The notes below the pieces were generated by a model. That model had not been told where the DNA came from, made no database searches, and worked only from the letters and a program-made list of their open reading frames with translations. DNA of 64,000 nt from Clostridium cibarium (GTDB lineage: Bacteria > Bacillota > Clostridia > Clostridiales > Clostridiaceae): assembly GCF_014836335.1 (NCBI RefSeq), contig NZ_JACSRA010000016.1, forward strand, positions 1-64,000, written 5' to 3'. Both the position numbers and the translations under genes were made by a program. Positions 37,494 to 46,798 of this stretch are shown piece by piece (the stretch's first letter is position 1; each line of letters begins with the position of its first letter).

Positions 37494-38888
37494 TTATTCC
37501 ATCATTTTTGTTAACTTCTTATTTAAAGTTAATAGAATTAAACCTATAACTATTGAAATGACAGCTATTCCTCCGAATATTTCTAAGTGTCCTAAAGTTT
37601 CAGTATATGCAGCAACAACTCCTGCTAATTTATTTGCAACAAAGCTGCTTAGTAACCAAATTCCCATTAAGAATGATGCGAATTTTGCTGGAGCTAATGA
37701 ACTTACCATGGAAAGCCCAACTGGGGATAAACAAAGTTCTCCCATAGTATGAAGATAATAAGCACCTACAAGCCATATCATGTTAGCTTTTATTGCAGTA
37801 TCAACTACATTTCCACCTCTTTGCATAACAGCTCCTACCATAAGCAAGAACCCTATACCTAGCATAATCATACCTATAGCCATTTTTTGAGGGATACTTA
37901 AATCTCCTTTTTCTCTTGAAGCTAGTTTGTACCAAAGCTTTGATACAGGTATTGCAAATAAAACTATAAAGAATGGATTTAGTGATTGGAACCATGAAAC
38001 CGGTACTTCCCAACCTCCAATATTTCTATTTATATACTCTTGAGTATATATAGTAAGTGAACTTCCGGCTTGTTCAAAGCCTGTCCAGAAGACAACAACA
38101 AAAGCTGTTAATATACATATAACTATAGTTCTGTTTCTTTCTTGTTTAGTTAATGGTTTATTTTGTACTTTTTCACCCATATTGTTTTTTTCTTTAGTTA
38201 CTGGCAATTTTCCTAAGTCACCAAGATATTTGTTTGATAAGGTGTTAAATAAAATTTGTCCAATAACCATACCAATACCAGCAGCTAAGAAACCATATCT
38301 GAATCCATAATGAATAATTTCTCCACCTTGTGTTGTAGCCATTATTTTTTCAGCTAAAGTACCACATACAAGAGGAGCTAAAAATGATCCTAAGTTTATC
38401 CCCATATAGAAGATTGTGAAAGCAGAATCTTTTCGTTTATCTCCATCTGGATATAGTTGTCCAACTAAAGTTGAAATGTTTGGTTTAAAGAAACCATTAC
38501 CAATAATAAGTAAAAATAATCCTATGTACAATGCGGTTGTACTTTGATTTGAAAATAAGGTGAATTGTCCCAAAGCCATTATAATTCCACCAATAGTAAT
38601 AGCTTTTCTATGTCCTATATATCTATCTGATATATAGCCACCTGCTAATGGGGTAAGGTATACAAGAGCTGCAAAAGAGCTATAAATACTCATAGCTGAA
38701 ACTTTGTCTACCCCAAGACCACCTTTGACGAATTCCGTAGTTAAATACATTATAAGTAATGCTCTCATACCGTAATAACTAAATCTTTCCCACATCTCAG
38801 TAAAAAATAACATATATAATCCTGGTGGGTGCTTCATTTTTTTTGAAACTTCATTTCTAATATCATCATTTTTTTGTCTAAGTTCCAT
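37494..38888 (-). CDS. dtpT: POT-family proton-coupled di/tripeptide transporter
   Basis: A 464-residue peptide symporter (PTR2 family). The family motif is in FTEMWERFSYYGMRALLIMY near residue 35, with AGGYISDRYIGHRKAI and FTIFYMGINLGSFLAPL following. Twelve to fourteen helices are visible. ATG 38888 is chosen because GAGGG lies six bases before it; ATG 38900 overlaps that site. The gene is alone and divergent from an MFS gene, with a dyad between them. It imports small peptides, a natural partner for the secreted M4 protease and the M3 peptidase of this window. Confidence 0.92.
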   Translation of the reverse strand: MELRQKNDDIRNEVSKKMKHPPGLYMLFFTEMWERFSYYGMRALLIMYLTTEFVKGGLGVDKVSAMSIYSSFAALVYLTPLAGGYISDRYIGHRKAITIGGIIMALGQFTLFSNQSTTALYIGLFLLIIGNGFFKPNISTLVGQLYPDGDKRKDSAFTIFYMGINLGSFLAPLVCGTLAEKIMATTQGGEIIHYGFRYGFLAAGIGMVIGQILFNTLSNKYLGDLGKLPVTKEKNNMGEKVQNKPLTKQERNRTIVICILTAFVVVFWTGFEQAGSSLTIYTQEYINRNIGGWEVPVSWFQSLNPFFIVLFAIPVSKLWYKLASREKGDLSIPQKMAIGMIMLGIGFLLMVGAVMQRGGNVVDTAIKANMIWLVGAYYLHTMGELCLSPVGLSMVSSLAPAKFASFLMGIWLLSSFVANKLAGVVAAYTETLGHLEIFGGIAVISIVIGLILLTLNKKLTKMME

Positions 38889-39218
38889 AATAACCCTCAT
38901 TTCTATTATTTACACAATATTATGATTTTAGCAATTAATTTTACATTTTGCAACAAGGAAAGTTTGATAAATTGTTATTTATTATAGAGAAAAATTAAAA
39001 AAATATGAAAATGAATATAAAATTTTTTGAAAAATAACATGATTTTTTAGGATTGATTTTACTGATTTGTAAAGGAAGAGAATTTATAAATTTTCTTAAA
39101 CAACGAATATTTATACAAGTAATATATTAATTAAGAAGGGGAAAAATTATTAATTAGGAATATTTTGATTTAAGTGGTACAGTGAGGTAAAATTTATTAT
39201 GAACAGGGGGTTTTACAA
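38889..39218. other. Divergent promoter region
   Basis: This is 330 AT-rich bases between the peptide transporter and MFS genes. It holds a 22-base imperfect palindrome at 39076-39097. No gene was seen. The MFS ribosome site (AGGGGG) is at its end. Confidence 0.5.
39076..39097. promoter_or_regulatory. Operator-like palindrome between two transporter genes
   Basis: AAGAGAATTTA and TAAATTTTCTT form a 22-base palindrome with a single mismatched pair. There is no T run, so a protein-binding site is likelier than a terminator. The regulator is unknown. Confidence 0.4.
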
Positions 39219-40451
39219 ATGAAAGAGTATATTAACAATTACAAAGGGTTGCCTAAAGAGATGTATATTTTATGTTTTGCTAATCTTATTAACAGGCTTG
39301 GGGATTTTGTTGTACCATTCCTTGCATTATATCTTACTCAAAAAATAGGTATGACGGCTACAGCTTCTGGAATTATAGTTACTTTATCGTCAGTTATAGG
39401 TATACCTGCATCTATTATTGGTGGAAAAGTATTAGATGTGTTTGGAAGAAAAAAGATATACATACTATCTCAAAGTACATCAGCATTAGCTTTAATACCT
39501 TGTGCTTTTACTAAAAACGTATCAATAACAGTGGTGTGTCTATTAGTAAGCACGTTTTTTAATGGATTTATACGTCCTGCCTTTAAGTCAATGGCTACTG
39601 ATATACTGCGTAAAGAACAAAGGCAAGCAGGTTTTTCACTTCAATATCTTTCAATAAATTTAGGGGTTTCTATAGGACCTATTATGGCAGGATTTTTATT
39701 TAATAATTTCTTACCTATGCTATTTATTGGAGATGCAATGACATCATTAATAGCGGTATTTTTAATATGGAGAAATGTAGAAGAAACTTATTCAAGAAGC
39801 AAGAAAGTTGTAGTAGAAAATAAGGCGGAAAAAGCCGAGAAAGGAAATACGTTTCAGATGCTTTGGAAAAGACCTCATTTATTAATGTTTTTAATTTTAA
39901 GTGCAATGTATAGTTATATTTATAGCCATTTCAAATTTGCATTACCTATAACATTAAATGATCAGTTTAATGAAAATGGTGCTAAGTATTTTGGATATCT
40001 AATGAGCATAAATGCATTAACGGTAATATTATTAACTGTATTTGTAACTGCTTTAACTAAAAAGAATCACCAGTTAACAAACATGGTTTTTGCAGGAATT
40101 GCATATGCGATAGGTTTTGGAATGATGTCCTACATTAGTGGTTTTGCGTTATTTATTTTATCAACAACAATATGGACTATTGGGGAGATATTAAGTTCTA
40201 TAAGTTCAGGTGTGTATTTAGCCAATAATAGTCCAAGTAATTATAGAGCTAGACTAAATGCTATTTCAAATATAGGGTGGTTTTTAGGTTCAGCATTAAG
40301 CACTTCATTATCGGGAGCGTATATTGAAAACTATGGAAGTAAAACTATATGGACATTAATATTTATTCTATCACTAGTATCAGCTTCACTAATGTATGCC
40401 TTAAAAATATTTAGTAATAAGAAAAGTAAAGAGGAAGTTATTGCTGCGTAA
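39219..40451 (+). CDS. MFS efflux-type transporter
   Basis: A 410-residue, 12-helix major facilitator. The A-motif region reads GGKVLDVFGRKKIYI, and YLSINLGVSIGPIMAGFLF is the antiporter-type helix 5 pattern. It resembles the MdtH/YitG group of drug exporters. AGGGGG lies before the ATG. No repressor gene of the TetR or MarR type is adjacent; a palindrome upstream may be an operator. Substrate unknown. Confidence 0.82.
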   Translation: MKEYINNYKGLPKEMYILCFANLINRLGDFVVPFLALYLTQKIGMTATASGIIVTLSSVIGIPASIIGGKVLDVFGRKKIYILSQSTSALALIPCAFTKNVSITVVCLLVSTFFNGFIRPAFKSMATDILRKEQRQAGFSLQYLSINLGVSIGPIMAGFLFNNFLPMLFIGDAMTSLIAVFLIWRNVEETYSRSKKVVVENKAEKAEKGNTFQMLWKRPHLLMFLILSAMYSYIYSHFKFALPITLNDQFNENGAKYFGYLMSINALTVILLTVFVTALTKKNHQLTNMVFAGIAYAIGFGMMSYISGFALFILSTTIWTIGEILSSISSGVYLANNSPSNYRARLNAISNIGWFLGSALSTSLSGAYIENYGSKTIWTLIFILSLVSASLMYALKIFSNKKSKEEVIAA

Positions 40452-40502
40452 AGTAATAAGTATTTTTTTATTAGGAAAAGGTAATATTTGCTTTTAGTCC
40501 AT

Positions 40503-40542
40503 GGTGCAAAGAACAGCAGAATTTTAGCTTTGACTTTGCACC
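40503..40542. repeat. Inverted repeat at the 3' end of the glucosaminidase gene
   Basis: GGTGCAAAG (40503-40511) and CTTTGCACC (40534-40542) pair perfectly with a 22-base loop. The right arm is inside the last codons of the minus-strand gene. No T run follows on either strand. Confidence 0.5.
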
Positions 40543-41495
40543 TTGCTATCAATAAGCTGTAAATTATTTTCTTTTATTATGTCTATTAATAAATCGGCAT
40601 AAATGTTATTTCCTGTTTCATCTTGCTTTGTGCTATATCCAGCATTCTCCATAGACTGAGCTTGGTCAATATACTGTGAAGAATTGAAAACACCATTTTC
40701 TTTATAACGCTTATTATTTAAAATAAATTTACCATAATCATCTAAAGATTCTGATTTAGTTGAATAACTTCTAAAATTGTCTTTTATAACAGAATTATAA
40801 TATTCTGATGTAGTCATGGTTACTTTTTTTCCCTTCCAACTATTATCGGCTTTTATACCAAAAAGATTATTTGCTTGGACACTAAGATCAGATTTTCCCC
40901 AATTAGATTCTAAAATAGCCTGAGATATTGTAATTGAAGGAAGGATTCCGTAGTTATTATATAATTCAATTGCTTTTGGAGAAAGTTCATCAATAAACTT
41001 TCTACTGGAAGAATCTTTTCTTAAGTTATTTGGAACTAAACCGATTGAATCCAACTGTTCTACATATTTATAAGCTTTTTCTTTTTCAGAATCAGTAAAA
41101 GATAATTTCTTAAGTCCGTCTTCCAAATTTAGAAGTTTATATTTATTTTCTTTGGAGGTATTTTCTAAGAAAGTTTGTCCCAATTCTTGAATGCTGACAT
41201 CGGTTGATTTGGAAATATCTTTCTTATATCTTACATAATCAATGGCAGCTAAATATTTCCAATTAACTTGAAGTTTTCCTTTGCTTATTTTATCTGCAGA
41301 ATCTATATAAAGTTTTATTTCTGTATCATTCAATTTGATAGTATCATCTTTATGAAAAATAAGTAATAATATAATTCCAATGCATCCAATCAAGAATAGA
41401 AATATTAATCTCTTTAATGTTGTTAGTATTTTTCTTTTAATTCTTTCATACAGTGTAAGTCTTGTTTTGCTTCTATTTTTTCTTTTTCTCTTCAT
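40524..41495 (-). CDS. Membrane-anchored N-acetylglucosaminidase (GH73-type)
   Basis: A 323-residue peptidoglycan hydrolase. A basic N-terminus (MKRKRKNRSKTR) precedes one membrane helix (LIFLFLIGCIGIILLLIF near residue 35-52), so it is held in the membrane with the enzyme outside. The glucosaminidase domain is at about 195-310: GILPSITISQAILESNWG with the catalytic Glu, NNLFGIKADNSW, and NNKRY further on. The region between (55-190) is a helical linker with repeats of Lys and Glu. ATG 41495 follows GAGGG; an upstream ATG at 41534 has no such site. No binding repeats are present. It likely takes part in cell separation or wall turnover. Confidence 0.87.
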   Translation of the reverse strand: MKRKRKNRSKTRLTLYERIKRKILTTLKRLIFLFLIGCIGIILLLIFHKDDTIKLNDTEIKLYIDSADKISKGKLQVNWKYLAAIDYVRYKKDISKSTDVSIQELGQTFLENTSKENKYKLLNLEDGLKKLSFTDSEKEKAYKYVEQLDSIGLVPNNLRKDSSSRKFIDELSPKAIELYNNYGILPSITISQAILESNWGKSDLSVQANNLFGIKADNSWKGKKVTMTTSEYYNSVIKDNFRSYSTKSESLDDYGKFILNNKRYKENGVFNSSQYIDQAQSMENAGYSTKQDETGNNIYADLLIDIIKENNLQLIDSKVQSQS

Positions 41496-41668
41496 AAATC
41501 CCTCATATATTTTAAAAAAAGTTTTTCTTATCATCTATGGAATGAATTAAGCTATATATCTATATTAGCATAAGATTGATTTCATTTAGTAATATTCTAT
41601 TAAGATTAATATTTTTTTAATCAAAAAACAATTTTCATATAAGATATATAATAGGTAACAATAGAAAT

Positions 41669-41697
41669 AGAACTACTGGTTAAATCCCGGTAGTTCT
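41669..41697 (-). terminator. Hairpin after the siroheme reductase gene
   Basis: AGAACTACTGG and CCGGTAGTTCT pair with one wobble around a short loop. It lies 76 bases beyond the minus-strand stop. The T run is weak on both strands, so its strength as a terminator is doubtful. Confidence 0.45.
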
Positions 41698-41772
41698 ATT
41701 ATTATGATGTATTTTTTCAATTTAACTAATTATTTGCTGTTAATAGGTTTGTTGGATTAGGGAAAAAGTTAA

Positions 41773-43323
41773 TTATTTAGCATATTTGGATACTAGTTCA
41801 AGTAGTTCTGGTTCATAAGAATTTACATATTCATAGAAATTAATATTTCTATTTTCAATAAGTAATGCTAGTTCATATAGAAAATGTGGTATTTCTCTTG
41901 CTAGTATATCACCAAATATTTTTCCAAGTTTTGCATTGTTATTTCCAAATGATCCATTTATGTGAAGTTCAAAGACATCTTCTATAGTATCATCAACTTT
42001 TTTACGTTTTCCTGTGAAACCAATATCAACTATTTCATGAACACCACATGAATTTCCACAGCCAGATATATGGATTTTTGGAAGTATATCTTTTGTATAT
42101 CCTTTTTCTTTGAAGAAATTAATTATTTCATTTAAAGTTTTTTGACTTTGCAAAATTCCTACTTGACATATTGGAACGCCAATACAAGATACACTTTGTT
42201 CAAGAGAAGTTTCTCCACCAAGTCCTTGAGTCAGCAAAAGTAGTTTCTTAGCTTCTTCGCCATTTAAATTTCTAAAATAAATGCCTTCAGTCATTGTAAG
42301 TCTTATATCTAAATCTTCTACTGATTTTAATGAATCTAATAGTTTTCTTAAATCTTTAATATATATTTGACCGCCAATTGGATGGAAATATACACTGTAT
42401 AATCCATCTTGTTTTTGTTCATATAATCTTGGATGTTTAATATCTATTTTCTTTCCTTCTTTTAGATATTCTTTTGAGTTTACTATTAAATCTAAATTTT
42501 CTTTACTCATAACTTCTTCTAAATGTTTTTTATAGGTTTGAATAAATGTATCTTTGCCCATTCTTTCTAGTATGTATCTTATACGAGCTTTACCTCTATT
42601 TTGATAATCACCTTCAGCTATAAACATATTAGTCATAGCTTCTATATGGTAAAGAACCTTGCTTGGTTCAATAAGTTCATCATATTCAATAGCAGTTTTA
42701 GGATTTCGACCAAGGCCACCAGCCATAAAAACTTTAAAATATTCTTTGTTATCTTGTTTGGTAGCTAGAAACCCTAAATCAGTAACGGTACAGTGTCCAA
42801 AATCTGCATCACTACTTGAAAAAGATACCTTAAGTTTTCTTGGTAATTTATATGATGTTATTTTGTTTAAAAAGTGATTATTTACAGCTAAAGCATATTG
42901 AGTAACATCAAAAGCTTCTAATCTATCAACTCCAGAAAGTGGAGATAGAGCTACATTTCTTGGATAATTTCCACCACTTCCTCTAGAATATATTCCATTT
43001 TCTATTCCATCTTTCATTATCCCACATATGTCGTCTATTGATAAGTTATGGTATTGGACAGCTTCTCGTGTAGTCAAGTGTATTTTATCTAATTCATATT
43101 TTTCAGCTAAATTACATAAAAACTTTAGGTTAGATATATTTGTTATACCAGAAGGTATTCTAAGTCTTATCATAAATTCTTTTTTGCTACGTTCAGAATA
43201 TACTCCCATTCCGCCAGAAACTTTTTTAAAATTTGCAACGGAAACTTCTCCTTGTAAAAATTTATGACCTATTTCTCTAAAGTTTTCTATTTCATTTAAC
43301 AACTCTTCATTTAAATTATTCAA
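41773..43323 (-). CDS. Ferredoxin-type nitrite/sulfite reductase (siroheme, 4Fe-4S)
   Basis: The 516-residue enzyme carries siroheme coupled to a 4Fe-4S cluster and reduces sulfite to sulfide or nitrite to ammonia. The cysteine pairs are SCIGVPICQVG near residue 375 and GCGNSCGVHE near 422, which is the siroheme signature. The two ferredoxin-like halves begin SGGMGVYSERSKKEFMIRLR and QDGLYSVYFHPIGGQIYIK. No flavin subunit is beside it; electrons would come from ferredoxin. The start follows GGAGGAA. Sulfite versus nitrite cannot be separated by eye. A long inverted repeat at 43355-43401 lies 32 bases upstream, suggesting regulated expression. Confidence 0.9.
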   Translation of the reverse strand: MNNLNEELLNEIENFREIGHKFLQGEVSVANFKKVSGGMGVYSERSKKEFMIRLRIPSGITNISNLKFLCNLAEKYELDKIHLTTREAVQYHNLSIDDICGIMKDGIENGIYSRGSGGNYPRNVALSPLSGVDRLEAFDVTQYALAVNNHFLNKITSYKLPRKLKVSFSSSDADFGHCTVTDLGFLATKQDNKEYFKVFMAGGLGRNPKTAIEYDELIEPSKVLYHIEAMTNMFIAEGDYQNRGKARIRYILERMGKDTFIQTYKKHLEEVMSKENLDLIVNSKEYLKEGKKIDIKHPRLYEQKQDGLYSVYFHPIGGQIYIKDLRKLLDSLKSVEDLDIRLTMTEGIYFRNLNGEEAKKLLLLTQGLGGETSLEQSVSCIGVPICQVGILQSQKTLNEIINFFKEKGYTKDILPKIHISGCGNSCGVHEIVDIGFTGKRKKVDDTIEDVFELHINGSFGNNNAKLGKIFGDILAREIPHFLYELALLIENRNINFYEYVNSYEPELLELVSKYAK

Positions 43324-43643
43324 AATTATTCCTCCTTACGTAAAGCAAAGTTACTTTTATCACATTATATCACAAGCTTATAAGTTTAGTATGTGATAAA
43401 AAATACAAATTTAATGAAATTTACGGTGAAATTGTAATATTAATCCTAGAACTAATTAAAAAAGAGTGAGTTTTTGCTGAAAAGTTTTAGCCTACTTTCT
43501 ATTTTAAAGATTTTTAGAAAAAAACTAATTTATAATTGTTGTTTATTAAAATATTTTATTTATTAATAGAAAAATGTTACAATTTTAATTATAAAAGGAT
43601 AAGTAAGATAAGTCTGTATATTTAAGATAAATGGAGGTAAGGT
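43324..43643. other. Divergent promoter region, siroheme reductase / TldD
   Basis: This 320-base AT-rich gap carries the inverted repeat at 43355-43401. No gene was seen. Confidence 0.5.
43355..43401. promoter_or_regulatory. Inverted repeat upstream of the siroheme reductase
   Basis: TTTTATCACAT (43355-43365) and ATGTGATAAAA (43391-43401) are perfect 11-base inverted arms. Between them lie another ATCACA and the near-palindrome AAGCTTATAAGTTT. The TGTGA/TCACA halves recall CRP/FNR-type or Rex-type sites, but the 25-base spacer does not fit either, so the regulator is open. Confidence 0.5.
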
Positions 43644-45062
43644 ATGAGGTTAGAAATAAGTAACTATTTAAAAAAAGTTAAACCGTTATTAAAAGAATTA
43701 TTAAAAGAATTATTAAAAGAATATGATTATGCATCAATATTAGCAACAGATTCTAAGGGTAAAAAGTATAAAGTAGACAAGAGTAATATAGAGCTAGGTG
43801 ATGAATATTTCTCTGAAAGAGGTTTTTTAGCTAGAGTATACTGCAGTGAAGGATATTTTGAATATGCTTTTGATGAAATTAGTAAAGAGGAAATTCCTAG
43901 TTTGCTTAATAATATAAAAGAGGCTTCAAAACTCAGAAATAATACTAATTTAGATACTATAAAATATGAAAAGAAGGTTGAAGAAAAAATGTTCTTTTCA
44001 AAAGGTGTAGATATAAAAATACATCCAGAGAAAGTTAGTGCGGAAAAAATTATTAATGAATTAATAAGTATTAAGGATAATGCACTTAAATATGAAAAAA
44101 ATCTTTTGGATATTTTTATTATGTATGATTATCTAGTTGTAAATAAGATGTTTATCTCATCAAACAAAGATTTAGAGCAGGCATATATTAATTCCATGGC
44201 AGTAGTTATTCCATATATAAATTCTGATAACGGTATTAAGGAGAGATACACTGGTTTTAGTGGCATAAAGGGAGTAGAAATATTGGAAGAAATAAAAGAA
44301 GAAGTTGAAGGCGCAATAGATATAGCTAAAGAATTAGTAAAAGCTGAGAAGATGATTTCTGGAGAATACGATGTTGTATGCACTCCTGTTATTACTGGAT
44401 TAATAGCTCATGAAGCATTTGGACATGGTGTAGAGATGGATATGTTTTTGAAAGATAGGGCAAAATCAAAGGATTATATAGAAAAATATGTAGCATCTCC
44501 TCTGGTAACAATGAGAGATGGTGCAGTAGCGGCTCTTGAAAATGGCTCATATTTCTTTGATGATGAAGGGGAAATAGCCAGTGATACTGTAATTATAGAG
44601 AAGGGTATATTAAAGTCAGGAATTAATGATATGTTGACAGCTAATGCGTTAAAGGTAAAATCTACAGGTAATGGTAGAAGAGAAAGCTTTCATAGAAAAG
44701 CATATACAAGAATGACAAATACATTTATAGAAAGTGGTAAATCTACATTAAATGAAATGATTGCGTCGATAGATTATGGATTTTTAATAGATGAAATGAG
44801 AAGTGGTATGGAAGATCCTAAAAATTGGGGTATTCAATGTATGGTTAACATAGCAAGAGAGATAAGAAATGGAAAATTAACTGGGAAAATATATTCGCCA
44901 GTTATTATGACAGGATATGTGCCAGATTTGTTAAAGTCTGTTTCAATGGTGTCAAAAGATTTTGAGTTATCAGGTTGTGGACATTGTGGAAAAGGGTATA
45001 AGGAATATGTTGTTGTATCTGATGGTGGACCATACATTAAATGTAAATGTAGATTAGGGTAA
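43644..45062 (+). CDS. tldD: TldD-family zinc metalloprotease
   Basis: A 472-residue member of the TldD/PmbA family. The zinc motif HEAFGH is in LIAHEAFGHGVEMD near residue 255, and the C-terminus CRCGHCGKG-like strip (SGCGHCGKGYKEYVV) is conserved in this branch. TldD and TldE form a dimer that trims unfolded or modified peptides; in E. coli they mature microcin B17 and cut CcdA. The N-terminal LLKE repeats come from a 12-base tandem repeat. The ribosome site TGGAGG precedes the ATG. The TldE-type gene begins 12 bases after it. No peptide-antibiotic gene is nearby, so a housekeeping role is likeliest. Confidence 0.9.
   Translation: MRLEISNYLKKVKPLLKELLKELLKEYDYASILATDSKGKKYKVDKSNIELGDEYFSERGFLARVYCSEGYFEYAFDEISKEEIPSLLNNIKEASKLRNNTNLDTIKYEKKVEEKMFFSKGVDIKIHPEKVSAEKIINELISIKDNALKYEKNLLDIFIMYDYLVVNKMFISSNKDLEQAYINSMAVVIPYINSDNGIKERYTGFSGIKGVEILEEIKEEVEGAIDIAKELVKAEKMISGEYDVVCTPVITGLIAHEAFGHGVEMDMFLKDRAKSKDYIEKYVASPLVTMRDGAVAALENGSYFFDDEGEIASDTVIIEKGILKSGINDMLTANALKVKSTGNGRRESFHRKAYTRMTNTFIESGKSTLNEMIASIDYGFLIDEMRSGMEDPKNWGIQCMVNIAREIRNGKLTGKIYSPVIMTGYVPDLLKSVSMVSKDFELSGCGHCGKGYKEYVVVSDGGPYIKCKCRLG
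43686..43721 (+). repeat. Three copies of a 12-base in-frame repeat
   Basis: TTATTAAAAGAA is present three times in a row, encoding LLKE three times in the N-terminal helix of the TldD protein. The copies are identical. Confidence 0.95.
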
Positions 45063-45074
45063 GGAGGTATTATA

Positions 45075-46349
45075 ATGTTAGAAGTTATATTAAGGGAACT
45101 TAAAAATAATAATATTGATGAATATATTATTACAGAAAGTCAATTAGAAGCTGTAGAACTTTATTTTATAAAAAAAGATTTGGAAATGAATAGAAAGAAA
45201 AAGTTGAAAGAATATAGTGTTAGAGTTTTTAAGAATTTTATTGGAAATGGAATAGAGTATAAAGGAGATTCAACTGTAAAAATACATGCTTTTACTAGTG
45301 AAGATGAAATGAAAAAAATAATAAAAGATGCGTATTTTTCTGCTTCATTTGTTAAAAATAAATCATATTCACTTCCCGATGGATTTATGGGGGTAATAAA
45401 AGAGAAAAATAATATGAGTAAATTAAGTTTAGAAGAAAATGCGATAGAAGTGAAAAAATCATTATATAAATATGATAATTTAGATAAGGGGTTTATTAAC
45501 TCAGCAGAAATATTTGTGGAAAAAAATAATAAAAGAATAATCTCATCTAAAGGAGCCGATGTTTCATTTGTAAAATATAATGTTTCAGGTGAATTCATAA
45601 CACAGTGGATAGAGAATCAAGATATAGAAATTTACAATAACTTTAGTTATGATAGCCTACCTGGAGAAGAATTATCTTTAAAGGTTAAGGAAGCATTGAT
45701 AGCAGCAAACTACAGGGATAAAAGTAGTGAACCATTAAAAAGTGGAAAGTATAATTTAGTTCTATCAGGGGATAGTGTTATAGAAATATTAAATTATTAT
45801 ATAGCTCAATCTAGAACATCATTTGTTTATAATAAATATAGTGATTTTAAAATTGGAGATTTATTACAAGGAGAAGATGTTAAAAGTGATAAGTTAAACT
45901 TAATATTAAGTTCTAGTATTCCTGTAGATGATAATGGTACAAAGCTAGTAGATAGAGTTTTATTAGAAGATGGAAAGTTAAAAACCTTACATGGCGATTT
46001 TAAGTTTGCAGATTACTTAAATGTACCTAAAACAGGGGATTATAATTGTGCTTCATTAAAAGGTGGATCTGTAAGCGTTGATGAAATGTTTCAAGAAGGA
46101 GATATTCATATTTTAAGATTTTCAGATTTTCAAATGAATCCTTTGACAGGTGATTTTGGAGGAGAAATAAGATTGGCTTTATTAAAAAAAGATAATAAGG
46201 TTATACCTTTTACGGGGGGATCATTATCTGCAAATATTAAGAAATTACAAAGTGATATAATACTATCTAAGGAAATATATAATAATAATTCCTCTACAAC
46301 CCCCAAGGCTATAAAATTCAAAAATGTTGAAATATCAGGGAGCAATTAA
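45075..46349 (+). CDS. TldE/PmbA-family partner protein
   Basis: A 424-residue protein of the same fold as TldD but without the HExxxH zinc site, as expected for the TldE/PmbA partner. Supporting strings are YSVRVFKNFIGNGIEYKGDS at residues about 35-54, TDAYFSASFV-like helix 1 (KDAYFSASFVKN) and the C-terminal FSDFQMNPLTGDFGGEIRLA. AAGGAGG lies before the ATG, inside the 12-base gap after the upstream gene. The two proteins are expected to form one protease complex. A strong terminator ends the operon. Assignment to the family is firm. Confidence 0.88.
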   Translation: MLEVILRELKNNNIDEYIITESQLEAVELYFIKKDLEMNRKKKLKEYSVRVFKNFIGNGIEYKGDSTVKIHAFTSEDEMKKIIKDAYFSASFVKNKSYSLPDGFMGVIKEKNNMSKLSLEENAIEVKKSLYKYDNLDKGFINSAEIFVEKNNKRIISSKGADVSFVKYNVSGEFITQWIENQDIEIYNNFSYDSLPGEELSLKVKEALIAANYRDKSSEPLKSGKYNLVLSGDSVIEILNYYIAQSRTSFVYNKYSDFKIGDLLQGEDVKSDKLNLILSSSIPVDDNGTKLVDRVLLEDGKLKTLHGDFKFADYLNVPKTGDYNCASLKGGSVSVDEMFQEGDIHILRFSDFQMNPLTGDFGGEIRLALLKKDNKVIPFTGGSLSANIKKLQSDIILSKEIYNNNSSTTPKAIKFKNVEISGSN

Positions 46350-46408
46350 AGGGAGTAATATATAAAGAAATTTATATGTTTTATAATTTTTTATTATCCA
46401 AGCATGTA

Positions 46409-46446
46409 AACCCATGACAATAAAATAATTGTCATGGGTTAGTTTT
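46409..46446. terminator. Bidirectional terminator
   Basis: AACCCATGACAAT and ATTGTCATGGGTT pair perfectly around six bases, with AGTTTTG after it. It separates the TldE gene from a convergent small gene. Confidence 0.85.
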
Positions 46447-46447
46447 G

Positions 46448-46663
46448 TTAAGTAATAGTTCTAGAAGAAGGTAAACTTTCTAAGTCATTTGCTTTTTCAA
46501 TGCTTTTTTCACTAGGTGAATAATTAGCTTTTGAATTTGGAAGATACAGTCTTTTGAATATTTTTACATCAGAATCGCTAGGACCTGATGTGTTTTGAAC
46601 GGGAATTTCTTGTATAGGATAATCTCCTGACATTTTATTTGAGGGAATTTTCTCTTTATTCAT
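46448..46663 (-). CDS. Small hypothetical protein, 71 residues
   Basis: I do not recognise this protein. It is believed real because TTAGGAG lies eight bases before the ATG and because a terminator follows directly. The sequence is polar and rich in Ser, Pro and Asn (MNKEKIPSNKMSGDYPIQEI.. ending SLPSSRTIT), with no Cys, no membrane helix and no signal peptide, and is probably disordered. It lies tail to tail with the TldD/TldE operon and head to head with the cfa gene. No function is claimed. Confidence 0.6.
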   Translation of the reverse strand: MNKEKIPSNKMSGDYPIQEIPVQNTSGPSDSDVKIFKRLYLPNSKANYSPSEKSIEKANDLESLPSSRTIT

Positions 46664-46798
46664 TTAAACACTCCTAACATATTTATATATAATTCTATTT
46701 ATATAAATATTCTTTGAAAAAGGAAGAGTATTATTCATAGAATATTTAAATAAAGCATATCAATATATAATTAAGACTGAAAATGGAAGGTGAGAGTC

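Noticed and set aside
40503..40542. Terminator for the MFS or glucosaminidase gene
   Set aside because: The stem is perfect but neither strand has a following T run, and the right arm is inside coding sequence.
43644..46663. TldD/TldE with a small protein as a peptide-antibiotic cluster
   Set aside because: There is no modification enzyme, exporter or leader-type precursor; the small protein lacks Cys, Ser/Thr-rich core or a leader cleavage motif.
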